Source: CAZSAT01 sp964604675
Lineage (GTDB): Bacteria > Myxococcota_A > UBA796 > CAJQPC01
NCBI GenBank assembly: GCA_964604675.1
Contig: CAZSAT010000113.1
Coordinates: 1-22,462 of the forward strand
Reading direction: 5' to 3'
DNA length: 22,462 bases
Part shown: in pieces, positions 7,034-13,761 of the stretch
Layout: every line of letters starts with the position of its first letter
Numbering within the stretch: the first letter of the stretch is position 1
Made by a program: the position numbers and the translations under genes
The notes under the pieces: model-generated
Database searches by the model: none
What the model was told of the DNA's origin: nothing
Seen by the model: the letters and a program-made list of their open reading frames with translations, nothing else

Positions 7034-8077
7034 TCAGCCGGTTCCGGATCCATGTCCCAGCGGATCCGGGGCACGCACGCACGGTGCGGCGTTGAGCGCC
7101 TCGGCCAGCTCGACCGCCACGTCCACGAGCCGTTGGAGCGCGTCCGGCTCCAGGTCTCCGGCGCGGAGCACCACCCGGTCGCCCGCCAGCTCCGAGCCCG
7201 GGTGGCCATGGAGCACCTCGAGCAGCGGCCCGCGCACACCCTCCGCGCCGAGCAGGGCGAGCGCCGCCTCCTCGCCGTCGGGGTCCACCGTGACCTCGAG
7301 CGCGCTGTCCAGCACCGGGTCCGGCAAGCGCAGCCCGCCCGACCCCTTCCTGGCCTCGAGCCCACCCGGCAGCCGCGCCGTGTGCACCACCACCTCCGCC
7401 TCGTGCTCACCCGCGCCGAGCCGCACGCCCACCTCGCGCCCGTCGAGCTGCCCGCTCAGGCGCGCTCCGTGCTCGTCGAGCGCGAGCTCCAGCCCCCCTT
7501 CCGCGAGGGCGCGCAACGGCGCCGCGTAGGCCTCGGCGAGGTGGCCGGCCAGTCCCGCGGCCTCCTCCGCAAGGGCGTTCAGGGCCGTGCGGTCGTCGCC
7601 GGCGAAGCGGAGGCGCACCGAGCGCCCCTCCACGGTCACGTCCATGGGGCCGTCCAGCAGCATGGCCAGGGAGCCCGCCACGTGCACGTCGCGCAGCATC
7701 CAGCGCGCAGCCGACGGGACCTCGCAGTGGATCGCCAGCTGCCGGTCCAGCAGCGGATCGCGGATCTGCAGGTCGTCGGGCCCGAAGATGTTCGACAGGC
7801 CGGTCGGCACGCGCTGCCGCCCGAGCCGCAGCCCCGGGGGTACCGGGCCGGGCACCGTGGCGTGCACCGCGCTCCACGTCGACGCGGTGCCGTCGTAGAC
7901 CTCCTGCCAGACGCGCAGGGCCACGTCGACCCCGTCGACGCGGCGTTCTTCGCTCCACACGGTCCCGTCCTCGCCGCCCTCCAGCTCCGGGGCGCGGCGA
8001 CCGAGCTTGAAGGTCGACGCGAGCTGGGCCAGGACCAGCGCGGCCACCACCGCCACCACGAACAGGCCACCGTCCAT
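7034..8077 (-). CDS. Membrane-anchored protein of unknown function
   Basis: The 347-residue protein starts at the ATG at 8077 because AGGAGGT lies seven bases upstream and an N-terminal membrane segment (GLFVVAVVAALVLAQLA, about residues 4-20) follows at once. The rest appears extracytoplasmic or soluble and consists of alternating strands and helices. DLQIRDPLLDRQLAIHCEVPSA resembles the GDPEFDRRF-type segment seen in uncharacterised membrane-anchored proteins, and the protein seems to contain two similar halves (LSNIFGPDDLQIRDPLLD and GGLRLPDPVLDSALEV). No catalytic motif was recognised. It lies 68 bases after the SpoIID-MopE gene and 91 bases before the barrel gene, in the same direction, so it may belong to the same envelope unit. 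Confidence 0.8.
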   Translation of the reverse strand: MDGGLFVVAVVAALVLAQLASTFKLGRRAPELEGGEDGTVWSEERRVDGVDVALRVWQEVYDGTASTWSAVHATVPGPVPPGLRLGRQRVPTGLSNIFGPDDLQIRDPLLDRQLAIHCEVPSAARWMLRDVHVAGSLAMLLDGPMDVTVEGRSVRLRFAGDDRTALNALAEEAAGLAGHLAEAYAAPLRALAEGGLELALDEHGARLSGQLDGREVGVRLGAGEHEAEVVVHTARLPGGLEARKGSGGLRLPDPVLDSALEVTVDPDGEEAALALLGAEGVRGPLLEVLHGHPGSELAGDRVVLRAGDLEPDALQRLVDVAVELAEALNAAPCVRAPDPLGHGSGTG

Positions 8078-8145
8078 GCCGCCCACCTCCTGCTCGCGGT
8101 CCGCCGGGCCGGAGCATCGCACGTCCGCGCGGCGCGTCGGTCGGA

Positions 8146-10224
8146 TCAGCGCCTGCGACGGACCAGCAGCGCGAGCACCCAGAGAGACGACCACGCACCG
8201 CCCACCCCGCCGCTGGAGCACCCCGCGAACCACCCCACGGTGCGCTCCGCCTGCCCGTCGCAGTCCGAGTCCACCCCGTCGAGTCGCTCTGGAGCCCCCG
8301 GGTAGACAGCAGCCACCCCGTCGTCGCAGTCCCCCTGGCGCTCGCTGAAGCCGTCGCCGTCGTCGTCGAAGAGCTCGGTCTCGTCGTCCACCAGGCCGTC
8401 GCAGTCGTCGTCGAGGCCGTTCTCCCGCTCGGGCGCGCCCGGCCAGATCGCCGGGTCACCGTCGGCGCAGTCCCCGTCGACCTCGGCGAAGCCGTCCCCG
8501 TCGTCGTCGGCCAGCTCGGTGCCTTCGTCCACCACCCCGTCGCAGCCCTGGTCGCGCCCGTCGGGCAGCTCGGCCGCACCGGGGAACACCCCGGGGTCGA
8601 GGTCGTTGCAGTCGCCCTGCACCTCGCTCCACCCGTCCGCGTCGTCGTCGAAGACCTCGGTGCCGTCGTCCACCACCGCGTTGCAGTCCTGGTCCACCCC
8701 GTCGGCGACCTCGACAGCCCCCGGGAACACGTCCGCGCGCCGCTCGTCGCAGTCACCGCCCGCACCGGTCCAGCCGTCGCCGTCGTCGTCGGAGAGCGAG
8801 GTGCCCTCGTCCACGAACCCATCGCAGTCCTGGTCCACGCCGTCCGCCAGCTCCGGGGCTCCGGGGAACACCAGCCGGTCCCGATCGTCGCAGTCTCCAT
8901 GCACCTCGTCCCAGCCGTCCCCGTCGTCGTCGAAGCGCGCGGTGCCCTCGTCGACCCGGCCGTCGCAGTCCTCGTCCAGACCGTTGGCGAGCTCCACCGC
9001 GCCGGGCCACGCTTCGGGATCGTCGTCGTTGCAGTCGCCCTGCGCCTCGGTCCAGCCATCTCCGTCGTCGTCGGCGGCGCTGGTGCCCTCGTCCAGCAGG
9101 CCGTCGCAGTCCTGATCGACCCCGTCGGCCACCTCGGGGGCCCCGGGGAACACGAAGGGGTCGGCGTCGTCGCAGTCCCCCGCGTCCTCGGACCAGCCGT
9201 CCCGGTCGTCGTCGAACGCCGTCGTGCCGTCGTCCACCCGGTAGTTGCAGTCGTCGTCGACCCCGTTGACCACCTCGGCCGCCTGGGGGTGCCGATCGGC
9301 GTCTCCGTCGGCGCAGTCGCCGTCGCAGGTGCGGAAGCCGTCGCCGTCGGCGTCGAAGCCGTCGACCAGGTCGTCGTCGCAGTCGCTGTCCACCTCGTCG
9401 CAGAGCTCGGCCGCGCCCGGGTAGACCGAGGCGTCGTCGTCGTCGCAGTCGCCGTCGTCCTCGGTGAAGCCGTCGCCGTCGGCGTCGAGCCCCACCACCA
9501 CGATGGTCGCCCCCGGGTAGTAGTGCTCCACCATCCAGCCGTGGTCGCGGCCCTCGTTCAGGGCCCAGCGCTGGGTGCCCCACTGGCACATGCCGCGGCC
9601 GTGGCCGTAGAGCGTGGTGCCGGTGCAGTAGGGCTCCGAGACCCCGTAGGCCGTGGGGTCGCTGTTCTCGGCGCTGTACTCGGCGAAGACCACGCTGCCG
9701 TCTGCGACCGCGTACTCGCCCTCGGTGTCGTTCACCGCGGCGGTGGCGACCGCGTCGCGGTCGTCGTCGTAGACCTGGCTCGAGGTGGTGTCGTCGAGGT
9801 CGGCGCAGTCGTACTTGCCGCCCGCGAGCACCCACCACGCGGCGTAGCTGCGGATCGCCACGGCCCCCGCCCGCAGGCTCTCGTCCTCCCAGGAGAGGTA
9901 CCACTCGTGGTTGAGCACGCCGGACACGTAGTCCTCGAAGTCGATGGTGTGCACGGGACCGTCGCAGCTGCCCGAGCCGTAGGCCATCGACTTGCGCCAC
10001 ACGTCGATCGTGGCCGGGGCTTCCCAGTCGACCAGGCCGTAGGGCGCCAGGCCGGCGTCCTGGAGGTCCTGCAGGGTGACCACCCCCTCGAGCTCCGCGA
10101 GCACGGCCAGGATCTCCTCGGCCTCCGGGCGAAGGTCGGCGGGCGCCGCCGTGTCGGACACAGGCGGGGCGCACGCGGCGAAGACAGCGATTGCGAGACC
10201 CATCGCGAGGAGACGGTGCAGCAT
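8146..10224 (-). CDS. SpoIID/LytB-domain lipoprotein with MopE-type repeats and MYXO-CTERM-like tail
   Basis: The protein has 692 residues. The N-terminus MLHRLLAMGLAIAVFAAC has a lipobox-like end (Cys18), then a SDTAAP linker. Residues about 70-245 carry SpoIID/LytB features: DYVSGVLNHEW with a Glu (E107) in the position of the catalytic acid of SpoIID lytic transglycosylases, SLRAGAVAIRSYAAW, GHGRGMCQWG (canonical GHGxGMSQWG) and YYPGA. Residues 247-662 are nine MopE-type repeats. The tail is CSSGGVGGAW, a hydrophobic segment and RRRR, a MYXO-CTERM-like signal. SpoIID proteins cleave glycan strands of peptidoglycan, so the product is probably an envelope wall-remodelling enzyme held on an Asp-rich, probably calcium-binding stalk. 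Carrying both a lipobox and a C-terminal sorting signal is unusual; the lipobox could instead be an ordinary signal peptide. Confidence 0.92.
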   Translation of the reverse strand: MLHRLLAMGLAIAVFAACAPPVSDTAAPADLRPEAEEILAVLAELEGVVTLQDLQDAGLAPYGLVDWEAPATIDVWRKSMAYGSGSCDGPVHTIDFEDYVSGVLNHEWYLSWEDESLRAGAVAIRSYAAWWVLAGGKYDCADLDDTTSSQVYDDDRDAVATAAVNDTEGEYAVADGSVVFAEYSAENSDPTAYGVSEPYCTGTTLYGHGRGMCQWGTQRWALNEGRDHGWMVEHYYPGATIVVVGLDADGDGFTEDDGDCDDDDASVYPGAAELCDEVDSDCDDDLVDGFDADGDGFRTCDGDCADGDADRHPQAAEVVNGVDDDCNYRVDDGTTAFDDDRDGWSEDAGDCDDADPFVFPGAPEVADGVDQDCDGLLDEGTSAADDDGDGWTEAQGDCNDDDPEAWPGAVELANGLDEDCDGRVDEGTARFDDDGDGWDEVHGDCDDRDRLVFPGAPELADGVDQDCDGFVDEGTSLSDDDGDGWTGAGGDCDERRADVFPGAVEVADGVDQDCNAVVDDGTEVFDDDADGWSEVQGDCNDLDPGVFPGAAELPDGRDQGCDGVVDEGTELADDDGDGFAEVDGDCADGDPAIWPGAPERENGLDDDCDGLVDDETELFDDDGDGFSERQGDCDDGVAAVYPGAPERLDGVDSDCDGQAERTVGWFAGCSSGGVGGAWSSLWVLALLVRRRR
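8239..9486 (-). repeat. Nine-unit tandem MopE-type coding repeat
   Basis: Nine in-frame units of about 46 residues follow the SpoIID domain. The first two units are the most divergent (LCDEVDSDCDDDLVDGF; RTCDGDCADGDADRHP). Later units follow DDDGDGW-x4-GDCDD-x6-PGA-x8-DQDCDG-x2-DEGT. Each unit keeps two Cys, which could form disulfides, and clustered Asp. The family and unit length match the array at 1193-2308. Confidence 0.9.
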
Positions 10225-10232
10225 GCGTGCCA
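10217..10232 (-). promoter_or_regulatory. Possible sigma-54-like site at the start of the SpoIID-MopE gene
   Basis: The minus strand reads TGGCACG-CATG-CTGCA, which matches TGGCACG-N4-TTGCW at all fixed positions but one. However, the annotated ATG (10224) lies inside it. It would only work as a promoter if translation began at the second ATG (10203), 29 bases from the TGGCA, nearly the 28 bases seen at 2380 and 6942; that start would remove the positively charged n-region of the signal peptide. It may be chance. Confidence 0.2.
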
Positions 10233-10336
10233 GGAATCGGCAGCGGATCCGGCGCCCATCCGTGCGACCCGTGCGTCCGTGCCCCTGGATCGGGGTCGCA
10301 GCGGGTGGCCGGCCAGAATCCGTCCACCGTCCACGC

Positions 10337-10348
10337 TACGGTCTCGCG
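10337..10348 (+). promoter_or_regulatory. Candidate leaderless -10 element (TACGGT, six bases before GTG)
   Basis: TACGGT (10337-10342) is separated from the GTG at 10349 by exactly six bases, and there is no Shine-Dalgarno. TATCCT (13750-13755) before the GTG at 13762 and TAAGCT (15112-15117) before the GTG at 15124 have the same spacing. TANNNT six to seven bases before the start codon is the pattern of leaderless transcripts in several high-GC phyla. The rest of the 124-base gap to the divergent SpoIID gene shows only CCGTGCG-like repeats. Confidence 0.35.
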
Positions 10349-11095
10349 GTGAGCCGCCCAGCCTTCCTCGATCGTGTCCGCCTGGTGCCCGAGCGCATCG
10401 AGCACCCCGACGCGTTCCCCTTCACGCTGCCCGTGCTCCAGGGGCTCGACCTGGAGCTCGCGCCCCTCACCCTCTTCGTGGGGGAGAACGGTTCCGGCAA
10501 GTCGACCCTCTTGCAGGCGATCGCGGAAGTGGCCGGCCTTCCGGGGCTCGGCGGTGGGCGTGACCAGGCGGCCGAGCCGGTGAGCGTGCTGGCCGATGCG
10601 CTCCGCCCGAGCTTCCTGAAGCGGCCCCGAGGCGCCTGGTACTTCCGCGCGGATCGCCAGGTGCACTTCGCGGAGTGGCTGCGAGAACGCGGCGGCGCGC
10701 ACGCCTACGGCTTCGACCAAGACGCCCTGTTCGCCGACCGCTCGCTGCACACGCTCTCCCACGGCGAAGCCTTCCTCGCGGTCCTGCACAACCGGGCGAA
10801 GCGCGGCCTGCTGCTGCTCGACGAGCCCGAGTCCGCGCTCTCGCCCCAGCGGCAGCTGAGCCTGATCGCGCTGCTGCTCCAGCGCCTCGCAGCCGGCGAC
10901 ACGCAGGTGGTCATCGCCACCCACTCGCCGATCCTGCTGTCCATGCCCGGCGCCACCCTGCTGAGCTTCGACGGCCAGCGCATCGAGCCCATCGACCTCG
11001 AGGACACCAGCCACGTCCAGATCACCCGCGGCGTGCTGGAGCGGCCGGGCCTGTACTGGCGCTACCTGATGGAGGAGCCGGAGCGCGAGGAGTAG
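10349..11095 (+). CDS. AAA/ABC-type ATPase of the COG3910 kind
   Basis: The 248-residue single-domain ATPase has Walker A GENGSGKST, a signature-like LSHGEAFL, Walker B LLLLDEPESALSP and the switch histidine in IATHSPIL. This set and the short length match stand-alone predicted ATPases of the ABC/SMC-like class (COG3910) rather than transporters; no permease is nearby. Such proteins are uncharacterised or associated with defence or DNA metabolism; nothing here decides. The start is the GTG at 10349, giving VSRPAFLDRVRLVPERIE; an in-frame upstream extension is antisense to the SpoIID gene. It ends five bases before the convergent UppS-like gene, and the two stop codons sit in a small GTAGC-TCA-GCTAC inverted repeat. 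Confidence 0.88.
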   Translation: MSRPAFLDRVRLVPERIEHPDAFPFTLPVLQGLDLELAPLTLFVGENGSGKSTLLQAIAEVAGLPGLGGGRDQAAEPVSVLADALRPSFLKRPRGAWYFRADRQVHFAEWLRERGGAHAYGFDQDALFADRSLHTLSHGEAFLAVLHNRAKRGLLLLDEPESALSPQRQLSLIALLLQRLAAGDTQVVIATHSPILLSMPGATLLSFDGQRIEPIDLEDTSHVQITRGVLERPGLYWRYLMEEPEREE

Positions 11096-11100
11096 CTCAG

Positions 11101-11748
11101 CTACCGACCGAAGCGACGCTCCGTCGCACACGCGTGCAACACCTCGCGCAGCGCGTCGCCCGTGAAGTCCGGCCAGCAGACCTGCGGGAACGCGAGCTGA
11201 GCGTTGGCCGCCTTCCACGCCAGGAAGGCCGCCGACCAGTGCGGCTCGCCGCCGGTGCGCACCACCAGGTCGACGTCGGGCAGGCCGGCGGTCCAGAGCC
11301 GGTCCGCGAAGCCCTCGGCGGGCCCGTCGGCCGCGGCCTGGAGCTCCTCGCGCCCGTCGTAGGCCATCAACAGGACCAGCCGGCGAGCCCCCGGACGCGA
11401 CGCGTTCCGGGCAGCCATCACCCCCGGCGCCAGGCCCGGACACAGCTCCGACCAACGACCGTGCACCTCGAAGCGCGCCCCGTGCTCCGCCAGCAGCGCA
11501 GGCACCCGCTCGCGCAGCCACGCCTCGAGCACGGCCACGATCACGGCCACCTCCGCCGGGTCCCGGAGCGTGAGGTTCGCCGGCGACCCCCACCAGAAGG
11601 TGAACACCTCCACCCCGGCCTCCCAGGCGGCCGCGGCCACCTCGCCGACCCGTTCGATCCCGGCGCGGTGGCCCTCCGACGGCGCCAGGCCGCGGGCGCG
11701 GGCCCAGCGGCGGTTGCCGTCGGGGATGATGGCGAGGTGGCGAGGCAT
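11101..11748 (-). CDS. Divergent cis-prenyltransferase (UppS family)
   Basis: The 215-residue protein begins MPRHLAIIPDGNRRWARARG, the family's first motif with the Mg-binding Asp (D10) in DGN, followed by GHRAG. Near the C-terminus are DLVVRTGGE (to residue 168) and a CWPDF motif. These define isoprenyl cis-transferases, which extend allylic diphosphates with isopentenyl diphosphate. Differences from housekeeping UppS are clear: the FSSENW motif is replaced by FWWGSPANL, the RTGGExRxSNFLLW stretch is EPHWSAAFLAW (the second Arg is missing), and the protein is about 35 residues shorter. It is therefore probably a second, specialised enzyme, perhaps with a different chain length. The start codon lies 32 bases from the divergent PT-barrel candidate. 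Confidence 0.85.
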   Translation of the reverse strand: MPRHLAIIPDGNRRWARARGLAPSEGHRAGIERVGEVAAAAWEAGVEVFTFWWGSPANLTLRDPAEVAVIVAVLEAWLRERVPALLAEHGARFEVHGRWSELCPGLAPGVMAARNASRPGARRLVLLMAYDGREELQAAADGPAEGFADRLWTAGLPDVDLVVRTGGEPHWSAAFLAWKAANAQLAFPQVCWPDFTGDALREVLHACATERRFGR

Positions 11749-11780
11749 CGCCGCTACTATCGCCGAAGGAGACCCCACCC

Positions 11781-12686
11781 GTGCACCAGGACCGCCCCCC
11801 CGGCCCCCGCGCGCACCTTCGGGGCACCCGCGCCCTGCTCGCCGCGCTCCAGCAGCACGTAGGGGCGAGCCTCGACCTGGACGCGCTCCTGGGGGCCGAA
11901 GCGGATCTCCCGGAGGCTCCGCCACCCGACCGGGACGGGCTGAAGTACGACGCCTACCTGACGCGCAGCGCCGCCGGATGGGGGTGGGGGCTCACGGTCA
12001 ACGACCGCTTCGAGGGCGCGCGCTTCTGGCCACGGATCGAGCGCTTCGTGCAGGCCCTCGGCGACTACGACCTGGGGCCGGCTCACGCGCTGTCGGCGGC
12101 CCTCGGGTCCGACGCGGTGCGCACGGTCGGCCTCGGCTTCGACCCCGGGCGCCCCCCTCGGGTCAAGCTCTACGTGCAGGAGGACGCCTGGGGCGCGGGC
12201 CTGCAGTCGGTGCCCGACCTGCCCCTGCCCGCATGGGCGCGCGGGCGCCGCGTCGACGTCGTCACGGTCGACGTGCTCCAGGGCGGCACCACCCGCCAGC
12301 GGGTGTACGTCGGCGGTCCCACGCCCCACGCGTCGGCCGCGGGGGCGCCCGCCGAGGTCCAGCGCCTCGCCGACACCATGGCCCAGGCCTGTCCGCTGGG
12401 GCCGGGCTGGTACTACACGACCATCCGGCTCGACGATCCGCCCCGGTACGCGGTCAACAAGATCTACGACCACACCCGGATCGGCTTCGCGCGACGCGGC
12501 CTCGCCAACGGCGCGGCCTGGGCCGAGGTCCGGGCGGCCTTCGCCGCCATGGGCCAGGCCGAGCACGGCGACGCGCTCCAGGCGATCCGCCGCGGCCTGC
12601 CCGGCGTGAGGGTCGTGCCCACCGCCAGCGCGTTGGACCACGCCGGCGACAGCGTGGACATCTACATGGGCGCCTGGGCGCTCTGA
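11781..12686 (+). CDS. Possible PT-barrel (ABBA-type) prenyltransferase
   Basis: The 301-residue protein has no motif I can match with certainty. It shows about five repeated modules, each a helix then paired strands, the second strand ending in a Lys/Tyr or similar pattern: GWGWGLTVND, PRVKLYVQED (about 131-140), TRQRVYVGG, YAVNKIYDH and DSVDIYMGAW. In PT-barrel prenyltransferases (DMATS, NphB/CloQ, cyanobactin TruF/PatF) such Lys-x-Tyr and Tyr residues on each strand hold the prenyl diphosphate and shield the carbocation, and about 300 residues is their size. The call is inference from pattern only. The GTG at 11781 has AAGGAGA (11766-11772) nine bases upstream. Divergent pairing with a cis-prenyltransferase supports an isoprenoid role. 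The 3' end overlaps the convergent membrane gene by 25 bases. Confidence 0.5.
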   Translation: MHQDRPPGPRAHLRGTRALLAALQQHVGASLDLDALLGAEADLPEAPPPDRDGLKYDAYLTRSAAGWGWGLTVNDRFEGARFWPRIERFVQALGDYDLGPAHALSAALGSDAVRTVGLGFDPGRPPRVKLYVQEDAWGAGLQSVPDLPLPAWARGRRVDVVTVDVLQGGTTRQRVYVGGPTPHASAAGAPAEVQRLADTMAQACPLGPGWYYTTIRLDDPPRYAVNKIYDHTRIGFARRGLANGAAWAEVRAAFAAMGQAEHGDALQAIRRGLPGVRVVPTASALDHAGDSVDIYMGAWAL

Positions 12687-13288
12687 CCGCGCTCCCAGCA
12701 ACACCAGACGAGCAGCACCAGCACCAGCTCCGAGGCCTCGTCGAAGGCGCGACCGCCCGCCACCATCGCGGTCGGCGCGGCGAGGAGCACGAGCGACAGC
12801 ACGCCCCAGCGGAGGCTGCCGTGCACCTCCGGCAGGCGCAGCCGATCGGCGAGGGCGCGCACGCGGCCCCGTGCCCCCGCCAGCACGAACAGCAGCACCA
12901 CCGGGACCGGCTCCCAGAGCCAGTCCAGGGCGTCGAGGTTGTGGAAGTTCAGCCGGTCGCTGCGCGAGCCGAGGTCCGCCACCCACGCAGGGGTGCCGAA
13001 GCCCAGCAGCAGCTGCCCCCAGTCCAGCTCCTCGGCCAAGAGGACCGCGGCGGCCACGGCGATCCAGGCCGAACGCCCCACGCCGGCGACCACCAGCGCG
13101 AGCAACACCCCCTCGGTCACCGCCTCCAACAGGCCCTCCGTGCCCGCGAACCACGCGGCACGCACGAGCAGCGGTGCGGCCACCAGCGCACCCACACCCA
13201 GCGCCAGCCGGCGGCCTGGCACGGGCCGCCACCGGGAGACCGCCACGGCGGAGACCAGCAGCACGACCAGGTGCCACCCGAGCGGCAT
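12662..13288 (-). CDS. Polytopic membrane protein with EExDWGQ motif
   Basis: The 208-residue protein has about six hydrophobic segments (starting at WHLVVLLVSAVAV). Between two of them lies EELDWGQLLLGFGTP (86-100) and then NFHN (114-117). An EEISWGQ...NxHN layout occurs in a widespread class of uncharacterised bacterial membrane proteins, so this is probably a member; its activity is unknown. The start ATG (13288) shares its first base with the stop of the upstream SRPBCC gene (TGATG), so the two are translationally coupled. This rules out a longer upstream start. Confidence 0.82.
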   Translation of the reverse strand: MPLGWHLVVLLVSAVAVSRWRPVPGRRLALGVGALVAAPLLVRAAWFAGTEGLLEAVTEGVLLALVVAGVGRSAWIAVAAAVLLAEELDWGQLLLGFGTPAWVADLGSRSDRLNFHNLDALDWLWEPVPVVLLFVLAGARGRVRALADRLRLPEVHGSLRWGVLSLVLLAAPTAMVAGGRAFDEASELVLVLLVWCCWERGQSAQAPM

Positions 13289-13728
13289 CAGCGCTGCGGG
13301 AGGCCGAGGGGCTCGCCGGTCTCGAGCCAGGTCTTCAGGGAGCTCAGGATCGCCGGCCACCCCTCGGTCACCAGGGCGAGGGTGCGGCTGGCCTCGACCA
13401 GCCCGGTGTGGTCCACCACGAGCTTCGTGGCGTTCGGCACCTGGCTCAGCTGGAAGCGCACCTGGCTGTCGCCCTCGTCGAGCTGGGCGATGGCGAAGGT
13501 GTACGCGAGCACCTGCTCCGGCTCGATCGCCACCACCTGCCCCTTCACCACCGTGGGGCCCCGGGGACCGCGGCTGGTCTCCACGAAGCTCAGGTCGCCG
13601 CCCACCTCCCAGCGGCCCTCGATCCGGCAGTTCAGGAAGAAGTGGGGGGTCTGCTCGGGGTCCGTGAGCGCTGCGAACAGCAGCTCGAGCGCCGTGCGGA
13701 TGTAGATCACGTGCTGCAGGTCGGCCAT
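13288..13728 (-). CDS. AHSA1/SRPBCC-family protein
   Basis: The 146-residue protein starts MADLQHVIYIRTALELLFAAL and continues TDPEQTPHFF...EGRWEVGGDLSF, the N-terminal helix-grip pattern of the AHSA1-like branch of SRPBCC proteins. The C-terminal WPAILSSLKTWLETGEPL is the long final helix of that fold. These proteins bind small hydrophobic ligands or act as Hsp90 co-chaperone-like domains; the ligand is unknown. The Shine-Dalgarno GGAGG lies five bases before the ATG. It is the first gene of a coupled pair with the membrane protein and is divergent, with 33 bases between, from the first radical SAM gene. Confidence 0.9.
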   Translation of the reverse strand: MADLQHVIYIRTALELLFAALTDPEQTPHFFLNCRIEGRWEVGGDLSFVETSRGPRGPTVVKGQVVAIEPEQVLAYTFAIAQLDEGDSQVRFQLSQVPNATKLVVDHTGLVEASRTLALVTEGWPAILSSLKTWLETGEPLGLPQR

Positions 13729-13761
13729 CGCCACCTCCGGCCCCACGGTTATCCTCCCGGG

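Noticed and set aside
8899..10563. Plus-strand frame of Val/Ala-rich repeats
   Set aside because: Mirror of the MopE repeats and SpoIID domain; no ribosome site, repeats follow the other strand's codons.
8753..11827. Very long minus-strand frame (over 1000 codons)
   Set aside because: It crosses two real genes in another frame and a plus-strand ATPase; its Arg/Gly-rich sequence is a GC-frame artefact.
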